From Chitinophaga pinensis (GTDB taxonomy: Bacteria > Bacteroidota > Bacteroidia > M30B66): a DNA stretch of 5,231 nucleotides. The notes beneath the pieces were generated by a model. That model searched no databases and had not been told where the DNA came from. It saw only the letters and a list, made by a program, of their open reading frames with translations. The stretch lies in contig CALQRR010000151.1 of the NCBI GenBank assembly GCA_943333015.1, positions 1-5,231 on the forward strand, written 5' to 3'. Numbering within the stretch: position 1 is the first letter of the stretch; each line of letters opens with the position of its first letter. Of the stretch, positions 1 to 4,918 are shown in pieces. A program made the position numbers and the translations under genes.

Positions 1-1
1 A

Positions 2-451
2 ATCGAAATGGCTCCCGGGCGCCCCATCTACCTGTTCGACACCTTTGAGGGCTTTGCTCCTGCTGATCTGTCGCAGGAACCGCATACAGATGAACGCTAC
101 ACCAGCAGCAATTTTGCGGATACCAGTTATGCCTCCGTTCAAAAACGTTTCAGCGCATACGAGCAGGTGCATATTGTTCCGGGCTTTTTTCCAGATTCGG
201 CACAAACTGTTCCTGAACAGCAGTATGCGTTAGTGCATTTGGATGCCGATCTTTTTGAGCCTACCCGAGCTGGTCTGGAGTATTTTTACCCGAAATTATC
301 GCCGGGAGGTATCCTCCTTGTGCATGATTACAATCACAGTTGGGAAGGCGTGCGTAAAGCGGTGGATGAATTTGCAGCCACGATTCCGGAGCAGTTTACT
401 CCTATCGCCGACTGGCAGGGAAGTGTAGTTTTGAGAAAGAACAAGGCATAA
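2..451 (+). CDS. TylF/macrocin O-methyltransferase-family SAM-dependent methyltransferase, 5' truncated by window edge
   Basis: Class I SAM-dependent O-methyltransferase of the TylF family (known members methylate sugar or antibiotic hydroxyls using a divalent metal); the substrate here is unknown. The frame is open to the left edge, so the first ATG seen (base 8) is probably internal. Counting from that Met, FDTFEGF (10-16) is the family's strand-plus-loop motif after the SAM site, HLDADLFEPT (77-86) carries the acidic residues typical of the metal site, and GGILLVHDYN (100-109) followed by GVRKAVDEF (114-122) is the usual C-terminal signature. HDY replaces the DDY of macrocin-type enzymes, a variant I recall in relatives. 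The N-terminal glycine-rich SAM loop lies outside the window; family members are usually 200-250 residues, so roughly a third is missing. It converges on the osmC-like gene. The family call is confident; the specific reaction is not. Confidence 0.88.
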   Translation: MEMAPGRPIYLFDTFEGFAPADLSQEPHTDERYTSSNFADTSYASVQKRFSAYEQVHIVPGFFPDSAQTVPEQQYALVHLDADLFEPTRAGLEYFYPKLSPGGILLVHDYNHSWEGVRKAVDEFAATIPEQFTPIADWQGSVVLRKNKA

Positions 452-540
452 AGCCGAATGGGAATGCAGCTCAGATCGTTACCTGGCGGATCAAACATGA
501 GCGGATGGAGTCAGAAGAAATCAAGACAACCGATAGACTT

Positions 541-590
541 TCACGAAGCGTTTTTTAGATTCTTTTCGATCTCCTTAAAGCGCTTCGTGG
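541..590. terminator. Long hairpin between convergent genes, possible bidirectional terminator
   Basis: A perfect 9-bp inverted repeat, CACGAAGCG (542-550) and CGCTTCGTG (581-589), extends inward through one G-T and three T-A pairs to a 13-bp stem. The loop contains a second small stem (557-561 with 568-572). It lies between two genes that converge, where termination from both sides is expected. No long T-run directly follows the right arm, so a pure rho-independent role is not proven. It could instead be an RNA-stabilising structure. Confidence 0.4.
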
Positions 591-614
591 CCATAAAACT
601 GGGCTGGTCTTTTT
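589..614 (+). terminator. Candidate intrinsic terminator for the methyltransferase transcript
   Basis: GGCCA (589-593) can pair with TGGTC (605-609), including one G-U pair, around an 11-base loop. Five T residues follow immediately (610-614). The shape is that of a weak rho-independent terminator on the plus strand. It sits about 140 bases after the methyltransferase stop codon and directly follows the larger hairpin at 541-590, with which its left arm would compete by one base. The stem is short, so the call is tentative. Confidence 0.3.
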
Positions 615-654
615 AAATAAATCCCAATCCAAGAAATTACAGGTTGTACTCGAT

Positions 655-671
655 TAAAACGGGACACCCGT
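655..671 (-). terminator. Candidate intrinsic terminator for the osmC-like gene
   Basis: Read on the minus strand, ACGGG-TGT-CCCGT forms a 5-bp stem with a 3-base loop (plus-strand 659-671) followed by TTT, giving a CCCGTTTTA end. It lies about 54 bases after the stop codon of the osmC-like gene. An upstream AAACCGGG segment (plus-strand about 681-689) could pair alternatively with the CCCGTTT arm. The short stem and short T-run keep confidence modest. Confidence 0.38.
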
Positions 672-724
672 ATAAAATCAGACCCGGTTTGAGGCATATT
701 AAAGAAAAAATGAAAGACTTCTTT

Positions 725-1129
725 CTATTGCACTCCAATTAGCTGTGTGAAAATATCAATCGGATTGCTCAGCATTTTGTGAATCGGGCAACCATTGGCA
801 ACCGTGAGTAAACGGCCACGTTGCGCCTCATCTAAATTACCGATCAGCTGTAGTTTGCGTTTGATGGTTGTCCGGTTGGTGTGCACATCCCGTCCGAGTT
901 CAATTTCCACTTTCACTTCATTCAAATCCCAAGCTTTCTTTTCGGCATACATCCGAACAGTAACGGATGTGCAGGCAGCAAGAGAAGCAGCCAACAATTC
1001 TTTGGGAGAAAGTCCGGTGTCTTTACCACCTTTATCAGCAGGCTCGTCTGCAATAATCGTGTTTCCTGAAGGAGATGTAATGTCAACTTTGAAAAGTTCC
1101 TTACCGCTTGTTGATGATACTTTTGCCAT
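725..1129 (-). CDS. OsmC-family protein (YhfA/COG1765-like)
   Basis: A 134-residue cytoplasmic OsmC-fold protein. Family members either reduce organic hydroperoxides with a pair of reactive cysteines or, in the YhfA-like branch, have a poorly known redox role. Cys53 (in LAACTSVTV) and Cys114 (in ANGCPIHK) match the two family cysteines, and LSPKELLAASLAAC (40-53) is the usual helix-start motif that includes the conserved Glu (44). The length is normal for the family. The N-terminal part lacks an arginine (the first is Arg59), whereas Ohr/OsmC peroxidases use an N-terminal Arg at the active site, so the YhfA-like branch fits better. The start ATG at 1129 gives the expected N-terminus, and no Shine-Dalgarno precedes it. 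The gene stands alone, converging on the methyltransferase gene and diverging from the AEC permease gene. Confidence 0.92.
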   Translation of the reverse strand: MAKVSSTSGKELFKVDITSPSGNTIIADEPADKGGKDTGLSPKELLAASLAACTSVTVRMYAEKKAWDLNEVKVEIELGRDVHTNRTTIKRKLQLIGNLDEAQRGRLLTVANGCPIHKMLSNPIDIFTQLIGVQ

Positions 1130-1628
1130 GGTGGTTATTGTTTTTCAATGTGGGTAAGGAATACATTCAGTTGCATTCCCCGTGATTTCTAAAATCGCTG
1201 CAATATCCAATATTGTTTAGCAATTTCAAGCATTCCGGAGTATAAAGTGACAAAATTCCGATGAATAAATCTTTCTTCCAGAACTCCGCAAGAATTAAAA
1301 AGAAAATAATATCGATTGAATCCCTCTTTTAATTAATAAAAACAAGGTTTTTCGAGCACTTATTTATCAATACTGAATGCAATCTGTGATTATTTGTATG
1401 CCTAGTCATTCTTCTATTATGTTTCTAAAATGCCTTAGCAAAATCGCACACCAGAACTTCATTAAAAAGATAGCCTTTAATTTTCATTGAATTACAAAAA
1501 TCTAAACCTAAAATATCTCCGTCAACATTCTAGATTTAAATGGACCTAGTTCGTTTATCAGGTGTAGTTTTTTACTCAAGGGGGTTGATGAATGCCGCTG
1601 TATCTTGCCCCCAAATTCAAAACCGCGC
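1130..1628. other. AT-rich intergenic region between divergent genes; no gene supported
   Basis: About 500 bases separate the starts of two divergent genes, so promoters for both should lie here. I see no convincing reading frame: the longest are short shadows, and a 20-codon minus-strand frame (1425-1487) is too small to support. Small symmetric sites are present: CAATAT-CCA-ATATTG (1201-1215), about 70 bases upstream of the osmC-like start, could be an operator, and AAAAAC-AAG-GTTTTT (1338-1352) is low-complexity. A GGGGG (1580-1584) / CCCCC (1608-1612) pairing could form in the permease leader. No clear promoter for the osmC-like gene was recognised. Confidence 0.5.
1601..1607 (+). promoter_or_regulatory. 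Candidate -7 element of the AEC permease gene
   Basis: TATCTTG resembles the Bacteroidota -7 consensus TAnnTTTG with one T missing, 21 bases before the ATG at 1629. No TTTG -33 element is evident at the expected distance. If it is real, the alternative TTG start at 1605 would lie inside the promoter, which supports the ATG at 1629. Confidence 0.3.
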
Positions 1629-2537
1629 ATGGCCAACATCCTGCTCATCTTTGTGTGTTTGATTCTGGGAGTGCTCTTGCGGGTGTACAAAAAAGTGCCG
1701 GATAACGGTCATGTGGCGCTCAATGCCTACATCATTAACTTGGCAATACCGGCACTGGCGCTGTATTACATTCCCGGTTTGAAACTCAGTTTGGATTTGC
1801 TTTTTCCAATTCTCACTGCTTGGATTGTATTTGGAGCGTCCTGGTTGTTTTTTGGCGTGATGGGACATTTCGGAGGCTGGTCGCGCAAGCTTACCGGTTC
1901 TCTGATTCTCACTGCCGGATTAGGAAACACCGCCTTTGTGGGATTTCCCATGATTGAAGCCTTGTATGGAAACGAGGGCTTAAAGACAGCCATCATCCTC
2001 GATCAGCCGGGAACATTTTTAATTGTATCCACCCTCGGAGTGATTGTAGCTGCTTTGTATTCAGGTGGCGACGTAACGGCTGGCATGCTGGCTAAAAAAG
2101 TACTGTATTTTCCACCCTTTCTCGGATTTGTGGCTGCACTTTTTCTCTTAGCATTTCAGGTGCAACTCCCCGAAATCTCACGCGAAATGCTGTTTCAAAT
2201 TGCACGTACAATCACCCCTGTGGCCATGGTTTCGGTGGGGCTGCAATTGCGTTTGGAACGTAGAAGTAGTCATTGGGGATTTCTGGCGTTGGGCCTTGGG
2301 TTTAAATTGCTGCTCGCGCCATTGCTCATTTTTGTACTCTATGCTTGGCTGCTTGACTACCGTGGCCCGAACATGGAAATTTGTGTATTGGAAGCAGGCA
2401 TGGCGCCCATGGTTACCGCTGCTATTGTGGCGTCGGCCTATGGATTGAAACCGCGGTTTAGCAGTTTGATGCTGAGTGTGGGCATTCCGCTTTCGCTCAT
2501 CACAGTGCTGCTGTGGTATTGGATTTTTCAGTTGTAA
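1629..2537 (+). CDS. AEC-family (auxin efflux carrier / malonate permease-like) transporter
   Basis: A 302-residue inner-membrane carrier of the AEC family (Mem_trans, bile/arsenite/riboflavin transporter-like fold). Substrates of bacterial members include malonate and malate, but most are unknown. About ten hydrophobic segments fall near residues 2-19, 32-50, 58-78, 90-110, 120-144, 158-177, 190-206, 217-241, 250-271 and 279-300. Family-typical features are the NLAIPALAL stretch (37-45, broken helix 2), GLGNTAFVGFPM (97-108) with its polar NT pair, and LEAGMAPMVTAAIVAS (254-269), which is the repeat-related counterpart in the second half. The frame remains open upstream and includes a TTG at 1605, but the ATG at 1629 places the first transmembrane helix at the N-terminus as usual for the family. 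No partner gene hints at the substrate; the gene is flanked by long gaps and appears monocistronic. Confidence 0.9.
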   Translation: MANILLIFVCLILGVLLRVYKKVPDNGHVALNAYIINLAIPALALYYIPGLKLSLDLLFPILTAWIVFGASWLFFGVMGHFGGWSRKLTGSLILTAGLGNTAFVGFPMIEALYGNEGLKTAIILDQPGTFLIVSTLGVIVAALYSGGDVTAGMLAKKVLYFPPFLGFVAALFLLAFQVQLPEISREMLFQIARTITPVAMVSVGLQLRLERRSSHWGFLALGLGFKLLLAPLLIFVLYAWLLDYRGPNMEICVLEAGMAPMVTAAIVASAYGLKPRFSSLMLSVGIPLSLITVLLWYWIFQL

Positions 2538-2567
2538 ATAATGTAGTGGATTACGTTTAAGATGATT

Positions 2568-2690
2568 GGGCGTGCCCGCTGTCTGAAATGCGCCAGCGGT
2601 CGGCGTTCTTCGGGGTACGCTTCGCTACCGTCCCAATGGGACCGCTCCTTGCAGTCGCGCCCTCCGCATGCCTCACGCAGCAGTGTGCTC
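2568..2690. repeat. GC-rich multi-hairpin element, probable interspersed repeat copy
   Basis: This stretch is much richer in G+C than the surrounding intergenic DNA and is packed with inverted repeats: GGGC-GT-GCCC (2568-2577), CCGCTG / CAGCGG (2576-2581 / 2594-2599), GGTA-c-GC / GC-TACC (2614-2620 / 2624-2629), and GTCCCA / TGGGAC (2630-2635 / 2637-2642). It ends in TCGCGCCCTCCGC and CCTCACGCAG. From memory, elements beginning GGGCGTGCCC and ending near CCTCACGC occur many times in Bacteroidota genomes between genes; I cannot verify this here. It begins about 30 bases after the AEC permease stop codon. Overlapping reading frames on both strands are not protein-like. It could also act as a transcription terminator or mRNA stabiliser for the permease gene. 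Confidence 0.5.
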
Positions 2691-2830
2691 CTCCAGAAAA
2701 TCATACTATTTAACAAACCTCCTCCGGCGTGTACGTTCGAAAATCAGCACCGGTCAATTATGCTTCTCTATGCGCATCAATCCAAATCCAGCAGTATCCA
2801 TACGTTACGCCCATTTTCATGATGATTCGC

Positions 2831-2850
2831 GATGCATTCTGAAATGCATC
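2831..2850. repeat. Perfect 8-bp inverted repeat with 4-base loop upstream of the EamA gene
   Basis: GATGCATT and AATGCATC flank CTGA, forming a perfect palindrome 70 bases before the EamA start codon. Two more symmetric sites follow, ATGCCGGCAT (2864-2873) and AAGTC-CGC-GACTT (2881-2893). Such sites could be operators, or hairpins in a leader if transcription starts upstream. No regulator is identifiable. They also fall inside the possible minus-strand relic. Confidence 0.35.
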
Positions 2851-2896
2851 TGCAGAGTCGAACATGCCGGCATAACCGAAAAGTCCGCGACTTGAG

Positions 2897-2904
2897 TATT
2901 TTCG
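2897..2904 (+). promoter_or_regulatory. Candidate -7 element of the EamA-yigZ unit
   Basis: TATTTTCG matches the Bacteroidota TAnnTTTG consensus in five of six fixed positions and ends 16 bases before the ATG at 2921. It resembles the TATCTTCG found upstream of the 66-residue gene at a similar distance (18 bases). No TTTG -33 element is visible at 19-21 bases upstream. Confidence 0.4.
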
Positions 2905-2920
2905 CAGCAGATTTCACCAC

Positions 2921-3811
2921 ATGCTCTACCTACTACTCAGTATTCTCAGTTCTTCTGCCATCATGATTGTGTTCAAGTTGTACGACCGCTTCAAGGTCAA
3001 CACCTCCGATGCCATTGTGATCAACTACTGGGTAGCCGCAGCGCTTAGCTTCATACTCGATCCTACTGGACTTGCCGCGCATGGAGCTTCGGAGCAGCCG
3101 TGGTTTTACAACGCCATGATCATGGGTGTACTCTTTATTACACTGTTCAATGTAATCGGACTCAGCACCCAAAAAATCGGAGTATCTGTCACCACAGTGG
3201 CCAATAAAATGTCGCTCATTATGCCGGTTTTATTTGCGGTATTCTTTCTCAACGACAGTGTCAATTTCATCAAAATCGCTGGCATTGTCATCGCCTTGTT
3301 CGCTGTATTTTTAACCACACGCAGCGATCAGCGCAGCGATATTGACCAACGCTATGTGTTTTTTCCACTGATCGTTTTTGTGGGCAGCGGCTTTATCGAT
3401 ACGTTTTTCAAATACAACGAAGAATTCACCTTGGGAGAAAATGGCTTGGAACCCTTTCTGGCCTGGATCTTCCTCACCGCATCGGTACTCGGACTAGGCG
3501 TATTGATTGTTCAATTCATTCGTCATAAAAAACTCCCCAATAAAAAAGCACTCATTGGTGGTCTCGTTTTAGGAATACCCAATTATTTCTCCGTCTTCTT
3601 TTTGGTCAAGTCGCTCGGTTTACCAGGTATCGAAAGTTCCGTGGTTTTTCCGGTCAACAATATGTCCATCGTCGCTGTATCGGCCTTGGCGGGCATTTTC
3701 TTTTTCCGTGAGAAAGTTTCAAAAATCAACATCATAGGTGTTGTGCTTTGCTTGGCGGCCATTGCATGTATTGCTTTTTCGGAAGAAATACTTCCATTGT
3801 TTGGTATGTAA
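2921..3811 (+). CDS. EamA/DMT-superfamily permease
   Basis: A 296-residue inner-membrane carrier of the drug/metabolite transporter superfamily. Known members export amino acids or move nucleotide-linked or small metabolites; the substrate here cannot be told. About ten hydrophobic segments fall in two repeats: roughly 2-20, 30-48, 61-82, 87-110 and 117-133, then 146-163, 178-200, 209-229, 235-261 and 268-287. Each half ends with the EamA-type short linker and last helix (NDSVNFIKIAGIVIALFAVF at 111-130; REKVSKINIIGVVLCLAAIA at 263-282), which supports the internal duplication. A basic loop (RHKKLPNKK, 201-209) suggests a cytoplasmic loop. The start ATG at 2921 opens directly into helix 1, as is usual; no Shine-Dalgarno is seen. 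The stop codon overlaps the start of yigZ by one base, so the two are probably translated in a coupled fashion. Confidence 0.9.
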   Translation: MLYLLLSILSSSAIMIVFKLYDRFKVNTSDAIVINYWVAAALSFILDPTGLAAHGASEQPWFYNAMIMGVLFITLFNVIGLSTQKIGVSVTTVANKMSLIMPVLFAVFFLNDSVNFIKIAGIVIALFAVFLTTRSDQRSDIDQRYVFFPLIVFVGSGFIDTFFKYNEEFTLGENGLEPFLAWIFLTASVLGLGVLIVQFIRHKKLPNKKALIGGLVLGIPNYFSVFFLVKSLGLPGIESSVVFPVNNMSIVAVSALAGIFFFREKVSKINIIGVVLCLAAIACIAFSEEILPLFGM

Positions 3812-4425
3812 TGAAAACCGATGACCATTACCGAACAATCGACCAACCAACGGAAAGCAATTTCCGCGACCGGGGCAGTAAGTTTATCGGTTACGCCTTT
3901 CCGGTAACAAACGAAGAGCAGATCAAACACCACCTGCAGCACCTGCGAAAACTACACCCTTCTGCCCGGCACGTCTGTTATGCGTTTCGCATCAATCCGC
4001 TCAACGAATACTGGCGTGCCAACGACGATGGAGAACCTTCTTCTTCTGCCGGAAAACCCATCCTCGGACAAATCCGTTCACTCGAACTACAAAATGTTTT
4101 GGTGGCTGTGGTGCGGTATTTTGGTGGCACGTTGCTGGGCGTCCCCGGTTTAATAAACGCCTACCGTGAAGCTGCTGCAGAGGCGTTGCAATCGGCCGTA
4201 ATCGTTGAAAAAATCGTCACTGTTGAACTCACCGCAACAGTCAATTACGATAAAATGGGCGATGTGATGAAATGGGTCAAAGACAGCCACTACGACTATC
4301 AAGCGCCGGTTATGACCGATACGTTTAGCATTACCATTCAGATACCGGCAAGAACCGTGGCGGAGGTAAAACAGCTCTTCGAAGAAAACAAATGGCTTCC
4401 CGAATCAGCAACGGGAGATGAGTAA
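3811..4425 (+). CDS. yigZ: YigZ/IMPACT-family protein (UPF0029 plus DUF1949)
   Basis: A 204-residue cytoplasmic protein, the same length as Escherichia coli YigZ. The family is related to eukaryotic IMPACT/Yih1 and is thought to act in translation or bind nucleic acid; its biochemical role in bacteria is unsettled. The N-terminal UPF0029 domain spans about residues 15-125, with the family signature DDGEPSSSAGKP (72-83), the preceding ARHVCYAFRI (52-61), and VVRYFGGTLLGVPGLINAY (100-118). The C-terminal ferredoxin-like domain (DUF1949) spans about 138-196. The frame extends 21 codons further upstream inside the EamA gene, but the ATG at 3811 gives the normal N-terminus and creates the TAATG overlap with the upstream stop codon. 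The SSSAG stretch replaces the more usual GTAG, a small variation. The 3' end overlaps a minus-strand small ORF by 21 bases. Confidence 0.94.
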   Translation: MKTDDHYRTIDQPTESNFRDRGSKFIGYAFPVTNEEQIKHHLQHLRKLHPSARHVCYAFRINPLNEYWRANDDGEPSSSAGKPILGQIRSLELQNVLVAVVRYFGGTLLGVPGLINAYREAAAEALQSAVIVEKIVTVELTATVNYDKMGDVMKWVKDSHYDYQAPVMTDTFSITIQIPARTVAEVKQLFEENKWLPESATGDE

Positions 4426-4521
4426 AATAATCGGCACGAGTAAAATCACGAGCACGTAATACAACATATCAACCTGAAAATAAGGGAAGTATTTCTTCCA
4501 GAAATCTTTGAACGCATTCAT
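4405..4521 (-). CDS. Small single-pass membrane protein, 38 residues, unknown function
   Basis: The ATG at 4521 and TGA at 4405-4407 enclose 38 codons. Residues 1-17 (MNAFKDFWKKYFPYFQV) are aromatic and basic, and look like an interfacial amphipathic segment. Residues 19-36 are almost wholly hydrophobic (MLYYVLVILLVPIILLIS) and long enough to cross the membrane, followed by Arg-Cys. The lysine-rich N-terminus suggests an N-in orientation. The gene converges on yigZ and their 3' ends overlap by 21 bases. TAGCTTG (minus strand, plus-strand 4527-4533) ends five bases before the ATG and could be a -7 element giving a nearly leaderless transcript, but this is weak. I do not recognise a named family. 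The clear division into amphipathic and membrane parts argues against a chance frame. Confidence 0.55.
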   Translation of the reverse strand: MNAFKDFWKKYFPYFQVDMLYYVLVILLVPIILLISRC

Positions 4522-4594
4522 GAGTGCAAGCTAGGAAAAATGACCTGACGGTAAGAATTGGAAATTCAAACCCGGAGCAGTCTGCCTCGCATTA

Positions 4595-4630
4595 GAAAGT
4601 CATCTTTTAAACAAAAGACAGGATACTTTC
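4595..4630. repeat. Nested inverted repeats, AT-rich stem-loop
   Basis: GAAAGT (4595-4600) pairs with ACTTTC (4625-4630), and inside it TCTTTT (4603-4608) pairs with AAAAGA (4613-4618) around AAAC. Together they can form a two-stage stem with an internal loop. It lies 170 bases after the yigZ stop and before the promoter-like region of the next unit, so it may help end the EamA-yigZ transcript. The stem is AT-rich and lacks a classical GC core, so the role is uncertain. Confidence 0.25.
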
Positions 4631-4640
4631 GGTGTAAAAA

Positions 4641-4677
4641 AATCAGCACATCAGTCATTCAACGAATCAGCACATCA
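4641..4677 (+). repeat. 13-bp perfect direct repeat upstream of the small-protein-ftsE unit
   Basis: AATCAGCACATCA occurs at 4641-4653 and again at 4665-4677, exactly 24 bases apart. A partial relative, ATTAGCACCA, occurs at 4701-4710 just before the start codon. The second copy lies where the -33 region of the candidate promoter would be. It may be a binding site for a regulator or a short tandem duplication. I recall similar AGCACAT-containing runs ahead of genes in other Bacteroidota, but cannot verify this. Confidence 0.55.
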
Positions 4678-4688
4678 CCTCAATTATC

Positions 4689-4696
4689 TATCTTCG
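4689..4696 (+). promoter_or_regulatory. Candidate -7 element for the 66-residue gene and ftsE
   Basis: TATCTTCG matches TAnnTTTG in five of six fixed positions and ends 18 bases before the ATG at 4715, which would give a leader of roughly 10-15 bases. No TTTG -33 box is seen; instead, a copy of the 13-bp direct repeat occupies that region. Confidence 0.45.
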
Positions 4697-4714
4697 CCCC
4701 ATTAGCACCAAGCC

Positions 4715-4915
4715 ATGCATATTTTAAAGATCAAAGGCAAAGCAAAAATCCCCGACTACATCCAGATTCGCGATGATGATTTCACGCTCAAGGCGTATTT
4801 CAGAGTTGATCGTCCGGACAAATCGTTGGAGAAAATGGGCTATGGAAACCGCATGGAAGAGCTGCTGAAGCTGATTCAGGAAATGCCGTTTGGCAAAGTC
4901 ATCAAAATAGACTGA
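4715..4915 (+). CDS. Small conserved-looking protein directly upstream of ftsE, function unknown
   Basis: A 66-residue soluble protein with no signal peptide or membrane segment. It reads as a compact alpha/beta unit: a beta-rich first half (MHILKIKGKAKIPDYIQIRD, then FTLKAYFRV), a charged loop with DRPDKSLEKMG (32-42), and a helix (MEELLKLIQEM, 47-57) followed by a final strand (GKVIKID). From memory, a short protein with an IQIRD...AYFR...DRP pattern often precedes ftsE in Bacteroidota; this needs a search to confirm. The start at 4715 is supported by the candidate promoter just upstream, and a longer overlapping frame (4558-4776) is a shadow in another phase. Only three bases separate its stop from the ftsE start, so the two are almost certainly one operon, and a role linked to FtsEX is an inference from position only. 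Confidence 0.85.
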   Translation: MHILKIKGKAKIPDYIQIRDDDFTLKAYFRVDRPDKSLEKMGYGNRMEELLKLIQEMPFGKVIKID

Positions 4916-4918
4916 CCG

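Larger units (their letters stand above)
2710..2913 (-). pseudogene. Possible relic of a minus-strand reading frame, with in-frame stop; identity unknown
   Basis: On the minus strand one frame is open for 51 codons (2913 down to 2761). It reads unusually like protein, for example GLFGYAGMFDSADAFQNASR and later MGVTYGYCWIWIDAHREA. It is closed by TAA (2758-2760), after which the same frame continues plausibly for 15 more codons (LTGADFRTYTPEEVC) to a second TAA (2710-2712). The only ATG near the beginning is at 2865, which would give 35 residues; upstream, the frame is closed by TGA at 2914-2916. I do not recognise the family. It might be a decayed gene or a chance open frame, and an open run of this length is not rare by chance. 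It ends where the GC-rich repeat begins. Confidence 0.25.

Noticed and set aside
541..594. 17-codon minus-strand frame, MATKRFKEIEKNLKNAS
   Set aside because: It looks lysine-rich and helical but is too short to support, and it coincides almost exactly with the hairpin at 541-590, which explains the sequence better.
458..616. 52-codon plus-strand frame just after the methyltransferase gene
   Set aside because: Its sequence has no protein-like pattern, it covers the hairpins of the convergent intergenic region, and nothing supports its start.
1425..1487. 20-codon minus-strand frame in the AT-rich gap
   Set aside because: Too short to distinguish from chance in AT-rich DNA, with no recognisable promoter or partner.
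1605..1628. Upstream TTG start for the AEC permease
   Set aside because: It would add eight polar residues before the first membrane helix and overlap the likely promoter element; the ATG at 1629 fits the family.
2562..2895. Overlapping plus-strand frames of 75-86 codons in the gap before the EamA gene
   Set aside because: They run through the GC-rich hairpin cluster or are rich in Cys, Arg and Ser without protein-like structure; they appear to be by-products of base composition.
3748..3810. Longer N-terminus for YigZ
   Set aside because: The extra 21 residues are encoded inside the EamA gene and have no counterpart in the family; the ATG at 3811 gives the standard 204-residue length.
4558..4776. 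72-codon plus-strand frame upstream of and overlapping the 66-residue gene
   Set aside because: It is in a different phase from the well-formed 66-residue protein, crosses the promoter and direct repeats, and has a low-complexity basic composition.
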